64,000 nt of DNA from Nereocystis luetkeana. Lineage: Eukaryota > Sar > Phaeophyceae > Laminariales > Laminariaceae. How positions within the stretch are numbered: position 1 is the first letter of the stretch; every line of letters starts with the position of its first letter. Below are positions 44,301 through 55,000 of the stretch, piece after piece. The stretch covers positions 11,565,127 through 11,629,126 of the forward strand of contig JARUPZ010000003.1 in assembly GCA_031213475.1 (NCBI GenBank), read 5' to 3'. Position numbers and translations under genes: made by a program. The notes below the pieces were generated by a model. It was not told where the DNA came from and did not search any database. It worked only from the letters and a program-made list of their open reading frames with translations.

Positions 44301-45798
44301 GAAGGCGACCTATCATACCAGGTAGAAGTATTACATCATACCTGGTACATTATTGCATTATTGCATCGCCCAAACTCTGATCCATGAGGAGATATTGCAA
44401 CAAAAACGATTCCCGAAAAAGGACAGTGAGTGTTGGAAGTACTCGTACAAGGTATTCTATACCAGGTCTGCACGTGTATACCAACTTCTGGTGTAAGTTA
44501 CTCGCGACGACGGACGAGAAGACTGGGTTGCCCAAACCCCCATTCCCCTGACGTTTTTGTGCTTTCGTTTGTACGTGTTTTAGTCTTGAGGTGATTTGAA
44601 TGAAGCATGGCTTGTCTCTCTCTCGCTTCTTTCAACAAGCCAACAACAAAGAAGTCACCAAACCAACAAGCCGTCTGGCGTCGAGTTTCTTTGTGGCAGC
44701 GCCGTTGGGGTTCGACTGACTCGGCTGTCGACTTTTTTATACGTTTGCCTGGTATACCAGGTACACAAGACTAAAAGTGCGGTCGTTTATCTCCGAGCTA
44801 CAGCAGTACTATTGATACAAAGATGTTGCCAAGATGCTGTATACCTCGTACCCAAGGCATCAACACAAAATCCGCCGTGCACAGTACAAGTTGCTTGACA
44901 CTGCCAGTCAACAAACGTGTGACATCCTGGTAGCAGCAGGCCCCGACTTCGGGTTGGGCGTGCTTGTTCTGCTCGTTGTTGTTGTTGTTCTCATCGCCAC
45001 AGCAGTACAACGCATACCAGGTACCAGGTATTTCATACCAGGTACCTGGTACCAGTTATGTATACGGGTACAGCAGTAGTCATACCCTCGTAGCAGGAAG
45101 GGGGGAGAAGAGCCTGCTATGTGACCCCGGATCTGAGTTACGAGTTGGAAGGAGAGAGAAAAGAAGATGGGCGAAGATAATAAATGGGAAGAGCAAAAAT
45201 AATAAAAATATATACCTGGTATATATTTTAGGTATACGGTACCAGCCCTGTATGATGTATGATACGACGAGACTGATGCTGTGCTTGTGCTGCTGCATCT
45301 GCTGCTGCTGCTCAGCTCTGGTGCTTGCTCGAACAGAACCCTATTAATAGGCCACGTCGACCGTGCACATGTGCTCGTGGGGGCTTGTGTGTACGTCTAC
45401 GTCTGTATGCTCTCTCGCTGTATACCGGAAATACAATACCAACCTCAACACTGTTTGCTGCCATCCCCGGTGATTGCAACGCATCGTGTCGGCTGCCGAA
45501 TAATCGTCAGACGGGCTCCTAGAAGAGAGAGCAAGTTTCATTCGTCAAGTAATGATCATGCGGGGGGGGTTTTGGCGCGAGTTTTGCTGGCATGCAAAGT
45601 GACGCAATGACAGGCTGCAGCACATCGCTACTGCTGTTCACACCTGGCACGTTCACATGTTCTCACCTGACATCGATGCCGACGCGAGAGACTGCCAGTT
45701 GCGATTTTCCCAGCTGGACTATAGTGGAAAGCATTCGTCGTTGCGCACAGAACCACCACCCCCGCTGCACTAACCCAGGCTATCGGGCTTCGCAACAT
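35388..45798 (-). CDS. Plastid-targeted DUF3067 protein (5 exons)
   Basis: Exons in transcript order: 45798-45667, 38739-38561, 36719-36582, 36200-36111, 35520-35388; 223 codons plus TAA, all phases consistent. Exon 1 is a bipartite plastid presequence (MLRSPIAWVSAAGVVVLCAT then TNAFHYSP). Exon 2 is an acidic linker (DKFMSGLSDMINGESKPEDG). Exons 3-5 carry the conserved core: MYDLIVDKFDVPYDVQINK, AGKPVLCLNVMWKYLGQSSF, LSEQEYLEHLQALAELLQEW, KKRPNPYFGYAVALPLDL. That core matches the DUF3067 family of cyanobacteria and plastid-bearing eukaryotes, whose function is not established. Alternative donor choices in exon 4 were rejected because only 36111 gives EWDR/VEHFK in phase. Intron 1 is 6.9 kb and contains two copies of a 1.1-kb repeat and an hAT-like element. 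Confidence 0.85.
37775..38260. repeat. Two diverged ~200-bp direct repeats in DUF3067 intron 1-2 interval
   Basis: Blocks at about 37785-37985 and 38080-38245 share GCGGCGCGYGGTGCYT, AACGAAATYGGG, an ATGYATRMRRAA core and ACAGCAGGKAGCG in the same order. Confidence 0.55.
38750..38905. repeat. Degenerate 21-24 bp minisatellite before DUF3067 exon 2
   Basis: Units of TTTGGTAAAGAGGCG or GTTGAGTAAAGAGGC type repeat about seven times on the + strand. On the - strand they give a pseudo-periodic ASLxNxxLPNN frame that is intronic if the acceptor at 38740 is used. Confidence 0.65.
39635..40755 (+). repeat. 1.1-kb repeat, copy A
   Basis: Starts TATAGAACTACATACTTAG and ends with the hairpin region GGCGTAGGCCGCCCGCGG followed by GCGAAGCGCCTCTTGTA. 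Copies B (43085-44201, inverted) and C (47290-48434) match along the whole length. There are no terminal inverted repeats. Two frames are partly conserved among copies: one starting MHPSCLEAHATPRHESGDRA (minus sense) and one containing ATGLIVAES, then RTESVARWSRE (plus sense). It lies in DUF3067 intron 1. Confidence 0.85.
41059..42281. mobile_element. hAT-like non-autonomous element, 1.2 kb
   Basis: Perfect 12-bp terminal inverted repeats CAGGGCAGTCCT and AGGACTGCCCTG, followed on both sides by TTCCCGCGGGAA-type sequence and many subterminal copies of CCACGGGAA in inverted arrangement (41095-41320 and 42000-42265). CAGGG ends and dense subterminal repeats are typical of hAT elements. No transposase frame is present and no clear 8-bp target duplication is visible. 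It is inserted in DUF3067 intron 1. Confidence 0.75.
42447..42497 (-). CDS. Possible alternative first exon of the DUF3067 gene
   Basis: ATG at 42497 opens 17 codons, MSPKKFKLCLTALLAST, a compact signal-peptide-like start, followed by a consensus donor (ACA/gtaagt) in phase 0, the phase needed to join the exon at 38739. It lies inside intron 1 on the same strand. It could equally be chance. Confidence 0.3.
43085..44201 (-). repeat. 1.1-kb repeat, copy B (inverted)
   Basis: Opposite orientation to A and C. It carries a perfect stem GGGCGGC/GCCGCCC with a 4-base loop near the 3' end. The MHPSC frame is open here for 115 codons. It is also in DUF3067 intron 1, so A and B could pair in the transcript. 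Confidence 0.85.
45090..45215 (+). mobile_element. SINE fragment (3' part)
   Basis: From GTAGCAGGAAGGGGGGAGAA through GACCCCGGATCTGAGTTACG to AAGATAATAAATGGGA and an A-rich end, matching the 3' half of the SINE at 55660-55996. The tRNA-like head is missing. Confidence 0.75.
45667..45798 (-). CDS. DUF3067 gene exon 1: signal plus plastid transit peptide
   Basis: ATG at 45798, 44 codons, donor CAG/gtgaga. Residues 8-20 are hydrophobic, cleavage is expected before the Phe of TTNAF, and the following stretch is basic and hydroxylated (HYSPAGKIATGSLSRRHR). In diatoms and brown algae an aromatic residue at the signal-peptide cleavage site directs proteins across the four plastid membranes. Assignment to the downstream exon rests on matching phase 0 and on the family being plastidial; an intervening exon cannot be excluded. 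Confidence 0.7.
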
Positions 45799-46000
45799 GT
45801 TCCTCTTCCTGCCTTCTTCCTCTCTCCTCCAATTCTGCTGCTGTACGCCCTCTGGGTGTGTAACACATGTGGGTGTCGGCGGGCGATGTTGTGTCTGCGC
45901 TGGCTTGAAAACGCCCTGATATAGAAAGCCTCCACATTTCATAACAAAACTATAGTTTGTCCACAAACTCAATAAAGAAAGCGACACACAAGAAGCAAGG
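45799..46000. promoter_or_regulatory. Divergent 202-bp promoter region, DUF3067 / SLY1
   Basis: The start codons of the - strand DUF3067 gene (45798) and the + strand SLY1 gene (46001) are 202 bp apart with no coding signal between. The half near SLY1 is AT-rich with a CTATAGTTTG and an inverted TTTGT...ACAAA pair; the half near DUF3067 is pyrimidine-rich on the + strand. No motif can be assigned with confidence; a shared or back-to-back promoter is inferred from spacing. Confidence 0.55.
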
Positions 46001-49000
46001 ATGGCGATGCCTGTAACAATGACAGGGGGCTTTGGCTCCCTCCCCAGTTCTCTGAAGGATAAGCAAAGGCAGGCGGTTCTGAAGCTGTTAGATTTCAATT
46101 CCAGCGACCACAGTGAGTGGCAGAGTCACCGCATCGTCCCTTGTATACTTTTTCTCACTTCTGTTCTTACACATACTGGTACTTCGGTATAGCTTCAGAA
46201 AGCATCACGGCCGCTTCCCAGACTGGGTTGTACCTGGGGTAGGTTCTAGGTTGCGCTTCTCTGCGGTTGCACGGAAGGCGACCTGCTTTGCACTTACTGG
46301 AGGTGGAAGGCATCCAATCGTAGAATTGCTAGTGTATGGAGCGAGCTACTAACCCCCCAGTTCCATTCACGAGGGCAACACGCCCTGTGTGACGAAAGAA
46401 CGTAACATTTCAGGTAGGTTTTTTCAAGCTCTCTTGGACAGAGGCAGGGTTGGGCCGCAGGGTTGGGGCGCGAGGTTGCCTCGTACCTGGTACCTGATAC
46501 TGCTGTACTGTTGCTGTACTTCGGAGGGATGCGAATTGTTTCATCACATTGTCATCTTCCACTCTGCTGAGCTTCCCGTTGTCTCCCTACCAACACCGTC
46601 CGAATCACGTCTTCTTTTTACGATGCCATTAACCGTTGCAGGCAGTCGAACCGGGCAGGTTGGCGAGTGGTCCGATCAGTGGAAAGTTTTGGTGTACGAC
46701 AAGCCTTGCCGGAACATCATCTCGACACTTCTGCACGTCACGCAACTCCGGAAGCAAGGCGTTACGCTGCACATGCTGGTAAAAACCCTAGGACACTAAC
46801 TTTGCTTGCTCAGCTGCTCAGCAGCAAGGCCCCGATAAGCAGCCTGCCATAACTCATGCTCGAAGCACCTGAACTCATGCTCGAAGCACCTGCCATCTGT
46901 ATACCAAGTACTCTGTACCAGTACCTATTCCTCTCGCTCTCCGGGGCAGAAAAAATAAATAAATAAAAATAGTATGTTACGGCGACGACGTGCTGGCCTA
47001 GTCTACCAGGATAAAATATGGCAGATCAGTCAATGCTCTCCACCTTGACGGCTTTCGTTCATCCAGCATCAACGTGTCGAGGCGCGACAAAAGGAGTATA
47101 TTTGCGGTTAATAAGTTTCCAAGAGCCCGACAAGCTTTGCCACATCTGCAACAAGACAACGGCACCCGTCAGGGGTGCTTGGTTTGCGTGTCTGCTTGCC
47201 TGCAATTAAAACCTTTACCTTTTCGGAACCAGCAGCAGCTACAGACAGCAGTATATACCCCAATTATCAATTGTGATCTCTTCTGTATATATAGAACTAC
47301 ATACTTAGATCACAACCCCTGAGCGTGCTCGGTTGGTACATCCCTGGCCTCTCAGAGCTCCCACTTCCAAACCGCCTCCTTTCATTACTTGCCGGACCTT
47401 TCCAGCAGTTCTTTGTTTTCTCCATTTCTCTTGGCACTCTCGGTCCTTTCTTCCTTTTTTCACCTTTCGTTTCATGTGCGTGCGTGTACTCCAAGTACGT
47501 CACCGCGGGAAAGCCCGGCACCGTCGCGGGTGTTAGTGGGTGCTGGCGGGTAGAAGGGGGGTTGCAAGGAGCGCGGTCGCCGCTTTCGTGCCTAGGCGTC
47601 GCGTGTGCCTCGAGACACGAGGGATGCATGAACGGGCTTTGTCTGGCTTCCGTTTGTGATTTTTGATAGAGTATGTACGAGTGATAAAGGTCGTTAAGGA
47701 TGGCAAGATAATGTTCAAGCGGTGCTTATTTTTGCGACCACGCTGAAGTTGAAAGAGGGAGCTGTGCAGTTTGAACATGAACGTTATCGAGCTGGCGAAC
47801 GACGGCCACGGTGAGCACCGGGCTTCACGCGAGGCGGGCGACGGGGCTGATTGTGGCAGAGAGTGATATAAGCTTTTCCCGGACCGAATGGGTGGCGAGG
47901 TGGTCGCGAGAGGGGTGGGCGGGGTACGAGGCTGCGAGACAAACTCTTCTGTGTGATTTTTTTATTTTCTTATTTTCGACCGGGTGTAAGGTGTTCCAAT
48001 CAGGCAGAACATTATTGCACGAGAGGGGATGAGTTTTTTTTTTTTCCCGATTTTCGGTTTCATTTTTATTGTTTTTGCTGATGTGCCGTGCTGTGCTTTC
48101 GCTTTCTTCGTACATACGAGTACAGACATAGAGCATATCAAAATAAGAAAATAAGTACAGCAGTAGTACCCTACCTGGGGTATGAACGTACGTACGACAT
48201 CCGCGACGCGAAGCGTATTATGTGGCGTCCGAGCTGACGTCGGAGCTGTTTTTCCCTGAAGCATGGCGGCGGGACTCTTGGCATTATCAAGCCGCCGGTT
48301 TGCAATTACGATCCTTCAAAAAACTAAATTCAATCGTGGACCTCTGTTCGCTTCGCTTAATTTGATGTACTTTTTTCCTTCCTGAGCGAGCGTAGCGAGC
48401 GGCGTAGGCCGCCCGCGGAGCGAAGCGCCTTGTACCGTCATACTGCTGCTGTCGCTATCCGTCACCACTATTAATATCTTGTCTTGTTTCCTAATGATTG
48501 GCTGTATGGTATATCTGATGCACAGCTGGAGACGGAACGAGAGGCCATCCCTGACGTGCCAGCGATCTACTTCTGCCGCCCAACCGCTGAGAATATGCGA
48601 CGGATCGCGGCCGACTCTGGCAAGAGATTGTATAGGTGATAAATCGAACACAAGCCACGGGTTCTTGCAGATCTCTCCTATTAATAGTAGAAGTATAGCA
48701 TGTACCTGTTACCGATACGTCACCCGGTATTCCCTGTCGGGAAGAGTCGGATTGATCGATGAACCAACTTCTGCTGTTGTGACCGTTTGCGGGTACACTA
48801 CTTTTAGCACGAGTACTGCTTTGTGTCAACTGCTGTCAACTTTAACACCGGGAAATATTAAGTATTCAACACTTTGCTGCCACCAAGAGCGAAGAGTAGG
48901 AGCGTGACTGTACCTCTGGTTTCGACACCCTAGGCACCGCTACACACGAGTAGAGCTACAGACCCTACCATATGTACTGCTGTATCTCTCCACGTTGTCC

Positions 49001-52000
49001 GGTGAACACCTCCCATTCCATGCCTTGAACACCACGCACGCCCTGCCCGCCGCAGCAATCTCTACCTAAACCTGTCGAGCAAGCTCGAGCGGCCGCTGAT
49101 GGAGCTCCTGGCGCGAGAAACATTGGGAAAGGGCAGCGTAGACATGATCTCCAAGATATTTGACCAGAACTTGGAGTTCGTCTCCTTAGAGCACCGGTTG
49201 TTCAGCCTTGACCGCCCCGGATCTTACGTCCAGTATAACGATCCGACCTGCCCAGACACAGAGGTAAGCGCTCTTCAACCCAAGTAGGCCTCTTTATGCT
49301 GCAACAATGTTGCCTGCACCCCTGTTTTTCGAGATGTGCGTTATTGGGCTCATTTATAAAGCCCCTTCGATAATTATGGTGGTCCCAAGGAAATCTTGAT
49401 GTTTTAATGAAAGCCTTCGCCTTGCGGCCTCCTACTGTGTGCGGTTGCACGCTGCCGTGGTGTTCATCACGGACATCATAGGATTTTTTTTGTTCTCGTT
49501 GGCGACCACATGGTGCCCAAATCGTGTGCATAGGAATTGATTGGCCGTATCATACGTAACGTTTTTTTTCTGTGTTATGGTTGCGGAAATCTGGCCACCT
49601 TTCGACCTTGACCTTTCACGACCCACGACGAGGTCACCCCTTCTGTTACTATTCTTAGCTCGTTCTCGGGTTTCCTGCTCGCTTGTTTACGGGAGTTGCT
49701 GCATGCCGCCACGATAGACATGCCCAACCTTTGGAGTCCATAGGAGTAGCCCCTCTGATATTTCATGCCGTCGGCGTAACACGAAGCAGGTGACATCGTA
49801 CATGCGGAGCATAGCTAGCGCTCTCTTTGGGGTGCTGGCGACGGTGGGTGGGGTGCCCATCATTCGCGCGCTCCCCGGAGGACCGACCCAGATGATATCG
49901 GAGCAACTCAGCAAGGTGCATTTCAGCATTACTTACGGCCACTCGTGTTTTGGCATGTTTGTGATATGTGCACGGTGCAGCGTGTTTAGGCCGTTGTTGC
50001 GTTGCTCGGCGTTGAGCTGGTCCTTTTTCGGTCCCAAGGCCGGAAAATATTCGCCTCCAGTGTTGACTGACGCTATTCTTCCCGGTTTTCAGTCTCAGGC
50101 CGATCAACGACGCTGGGAGCCATGCCGGTCACTCAGTGCTGATGGCTAGCACTCCTTCCAGCCAAATGTACCGCGAGGGGTACCTGCGATCGGCTGAGAA
50201 ACCTTCAGTTAGTTGGCGTTACGTCGGCGACTGTCGTTATGCTTGGTTCAAAATAGTATCTGGTACGTGCTGTATAGGCCCTTTGCTAATTTTCCTCTGG
50301 CTTGGATGTTTTCACGCCCGGCCAACCAACGCACGCATCGTCTTTCCTGTTCCACGAATACACGAATGAATAGCTCATCAGCGACCATCTCACGGGTGGG
50401 GGGACGGCGTTCAATTCGCCGGGAGCCGCTGGATTCCAGAGGCCGCTCGTGGTCGTGATGCATCGGGGCATGGATCTCGTGTCTGCCCTCAGGCACAACA
50501 GGTGACATACCTGGTACACTGGATATCAGCAACAAAATTGGCGCAAGGCGAATCTTTAGGCCTTTTTGCCGTATGGCGCGATAAGCACGCCGGGCATCGA
50601 CGTTGAGAGCACCTGCCTGCCGTGGGTGTTGTGCGTGATGCGGCAAATGAACTCAACGAGTGTTCGAATATTCGCGCCTTCTCGCCAGGTTTATTCAACA
50701 AGTGGGACTCATTGTAAACTCCTCGAGTTTTTGGAGATGGTGCCATGCTGAGCGGTTTTTCTTCGACCTCTACTGTAGTATATTGGTAATCCATCGTAGC
50801 GAGATGCTGATGAGACCATAGTAAAACACAGCAGATCGCACAATGCATCTTACCAGGTGATGCTGATTCTCCATTCTTAGTACGTATAGGTGTTAATAGC
50901 ACCTCATCACTGACTGACCCGATCCTCCATTTCCTCTATTTTGTGTGACGGTGCCTTTGCGATTCCAGCACCTACCAAGCGCTGGTGGACGACGTTCTTG
51001 ACCACCGATTGAACCGAGTGACAGTCAAAATGGACGGAAAGAACGGGCAAGGGAAGCGATCCAAGACCTACGATGTAGACGCAGAAAATGTGGGGCGATA
51101 TTCCTGTTGAGAAAACAAACTTGTGGGCGAAGTTTTTCACTCTTTACAAACGTTTTTTGCCGTTGTGGTGTCGCAGCAGCAGCAACCCCGTATGCTACTT
51201 AGTTGGACCCTGCCTTTCTTAAAGACGGGTATAAATCGGGGGAGCAAGAATTAGCTTTGGGTTGGTTGGCGTTGTGCATTTTTTTGCAGCGTAGTCGTAC
51301 AAATGAAGTGACACATCTCTTAACCTGACGTCGTCCACTGCACGTTGCTGCGGTAGCGAAGACACATTTTTTTCCGCACCAGCCCGAGGTGAGCAAACAC
51401 CCTGTAAGAAAATACTTATCGTCTGGACTTGCCCGTCAACAATTCACGCGCGGCTACCGCCCTTCGGCTACCGCATCCTTCTTCGTTAAGCCATCCCCCG
51501 TCCTGTCCTATCCTCGCTCCACCTACTACCAGGATTCGTTCTACCGCCGCTTCAAGGGCTCGCCCTTCCCGGAAGCCATCGAGGCTAATGGCTCAGAGCT
51601 GGCCGCCGTCACTCAAAAGGTGATACCTGATATAGAAATACGACAACTGTAATACTGCTGTAACACCGCTGGTGTTTAGTTGACGCTGTTGTTTTGGCCC
51701 TGCAAGACTCTACGCTGTGCCTTTTCGTTATGCGTCGATTTTTTTGCTCGCTTGGGCGATCAGTTTGTCTGTGTCATACTAGGCGTGATTCACTCCGCAT
51801 AGCTTGTACCACGTATGGTTGGTTGGCCGTCCAAACCATGGCGCCCTCGTTTATCTCTTGCACCCAACCCTGCTTCTTTTTTCACGGAGAACAGGAGGAG
51901 GATATCAGGAGGAGGACGTCGGCTGCTGGAATCAATGCCGACGCCGCGTCGACCGGCTTGGGGGTCAGCAACCTCGGTGCAGCCGGGGGGGGGGACGAGG

Positions 52001-55000
52001 CGACACAGGAGCTGGCCGCCGCGGTGGAGTCGCTGCCGAAACTACTCGAACAGAAAAAGGGGCTGGAAATGCACACCAACATTCTGAAGGTGAGGTGAAG
52101 CGAAACGGCCGAGGGAATGGGTATTCAGGCGTGGTGTGCGCGCATGTCACGCGTGCTGCGGTATGTACTGACTCGGAAGTTTACCCCAAACCGCATACTG
52201 CATATACTACAGTATGTTGTCGACACTACTGTCGACTCTGTGGTATACGGCTACAAGCAGTAATAGTGTGTGATATTCAAGCGGGAGAAGAGTGAGTCAA
52301 GCACGGACGTTCAGATGTAAGGCCGTATTGCGAGTGTGCGCCAATCATAGTCCTTGATGACCCAGTGATTGGCCCTTGTGTTCTTCCACTTCAGGCCATA
52401 ATGGACGACGTGGCGGCGCGGGAAATTCCAGTGTACTTCGAAGTCGAGGAGGAAATCATATCTGCTGGGGCTAAGGTGAGAAAGCACGACGTGTTTGGTT
52501 GCACTGCCCGCGCTTCATCTTGTATCATGCCTGCCTTTGTTTGCTTGCTCGTGGAGGTCTGCATTGCCCACTCAATCGTGACCAGTAATATCTTTAATGG
52601 TTTCTGTTGAGCGGTGCGATCGCTGTACTTATGACTCCTTCACAGAAATGGACGCGTCGCTGTTTGCGGAAACGCTCCACACGTTTTTGCGCACCCAAGG
52701 GGCCTAACCTCGGACTGCTTGTTATCACGGCCTTCACATTTACACTGCTTTTCGCTCCTTTGGCACTGTCGGCACTGTCGGCACTGCTTGGCGTTGAACC
52801 CCGTTGGGCCCCGTGTTTAGCCAACAAAATTACCACAAGAACGATATCGTCAATCGTCTACTGCAGGAAAATCATGCAGCGGTACGAGTATCGTCATGTT
52901 GCGCGGATATCGTTACTCCTTCGGTTGCCCTTCGGAAATACCCCCCACCCCCCTACCCAGCACCGAAGGCCATCTCGGACTGCTGCTTCGTGTGGCCGGT
53001 TCTGTAATATACCATTGGTAGCAGTATACCACTATGCCCCAAAATATAAGGAATGTTTGTATTAGTTATGCTGCGGGCAATGGTAGTCGTTATTTGTCGA
53101 CACGTTTTTGCTCTGCAACCCCAAAAATAGTTCGTAAGGCACATCGACCATTTCAGCTGTTCAACGCGTCATGGTGTTTCCCTTTTGCCATTTTTCGAAT
53201 GCATGCCCGCCTTGCCATTGCGATCAGCGGAGCAAGAGCCGCGTACAGGACCTTCTCCGCAGTGGAAAAGGTTCGGTTCGCGACAAACTTCGGCTGCTGG
53301 GGGTGTACTGCTTGGCGGTCAGACCGCCAGCGGCCGAGTTGACGGAGCTGGAGGGGCTGCTAAAGCAATCTGCCGCTGACTCGGGGGTGGCCGGGGCAGA
53401 CCAGGAGGCGGAGAGGGGGCTAGGGGCGATAGGTTATCTACGACAACAGGTGCGGCAAACAGAAGCGCGAGGTTTGGCATGCACGTTGATGTTGGATTTT
53501 GATGGTGTATCGGCGATGGCGCGTTGAGTGGTTCTTTTGTAGCCCCTTCAGAATTTCACCCGCGTTTTGGGAGAAATACTGCTTATAATTGGTATGAGAA
53601 ACTTATCACAGTAGCATAGTAAAAGGGTCAAAGGATCATTTCGAACGAAGGCGAGAAAAGAACGTTTCGTGATGAAAAAAAGGCGAAACGTGACATTCGT
53701 AAATAGACCACGGTTATCTTTTTAGTTATAGTTTCATGTTTTGTCGGTAGAGCATACCACTTGCTCGAGCAAATGGACGACACACATACTGTGTACAAGG
53801 CAAAGGAACGAACGCTCACCATTGGTTGGTTTGGTCTGATCTGATTGGCATAGGCGTAGGGTTAGTTCTTTTCACTCAACCACTTCCTCGAATATGTGTT
53901 ACGTAAGCTACTCTCGGTTGTGACGCAACCTGCAACATCAAGTTTTCTTGTTTTTGAAAAGTCTTTAATGCTGTCAGGCTTCATCGTAAGACAACACGAT
54001 AAGCGGAAACGTCACGTAGTTGTTTCGCGTTTCGTGACATTTTTGGTCGCTGGCTAGGAAAACAACCCTATGTGCAACATATACTATGGTTCATGTTCAC
54101 GTGCGCCATCGTCGCTTGGCCACGAACAAAAATGTCCACCCCTCGGCTGATATTTGGCGTGCCATTGCGCCCCTCGTGTGTTGCAGATATCCTTGCAACA
54201 CTTGCCGACCATGCAAGCCGGGGCCGCGTCAGGCGAGGTTCCTCGCACAGGGCGAAACCAAATGCTGTCGGGACTGTTTGCGGCAGCTCAAACGCAAGCA
54301 ACTGGGTTGCTCGCGAAGGTACCCGCCCCCCGTAGCTGATGATATTTTGGCAGCAACACAAGCCTCTGAAATCATGGATGCACGATATTGCTATTGCTAC
54401 TGCTACTGCGACAAGTCTAGTCTAGTGTACGTTATGCGCAACGCCCAAGTCGTAGCGGTGTCTGTACCTCCGTATATACCGGTATACCGGTATGTTTCGG
54501 CGGTCGACACTCACATGTAAAAGGTTGCGATCGAAAATGTTGACCTTTGCTGCCCCACGTCGAAGCGCACAAAACATCTGCAGCATGACACTATGGCACC
54601 TATCAACACACCCCAACATAAACACGCTGGAAATCGCGCAAAGTACATTTCTATCGCCTGTTTTGGTGCCGTATTCGCTGCCGCAGGCTGCCGCTACCGC
54701 GGGGCAGCTGCTCTCACGGGCCAACAACGCCTACGTCACTAGAGTAGTCGAAAGGTGAGCTCCGGCTATATATGCGCATACCAAGCCTGGTTCAACAGTG
54801 CTTGGCCCGAATACAGTGCTGCAAAAATGATGTACTCCACGAAGACACGCCTCCCACGTTGCCATATAACTCAATCTGTGTTACACTCAAGCCCAAGGAA
54901 CCATGATTACCAATCAGTTTGTGTTGAACGTGCAATTCATTTTTCCGGCAGGAGAAAACTTGGGGGCGTTCTGCGCATAATAGTTGTTGCATTTTAACGT

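Noticed and set aside
45628..46098. A 156-codon - strand frame starting at 46098
   Set aside because: The frame runs across the SLY1 first exon and promoter. The internal ATG at 45798 gives a proper presequence and the donor at 45667 ends it.
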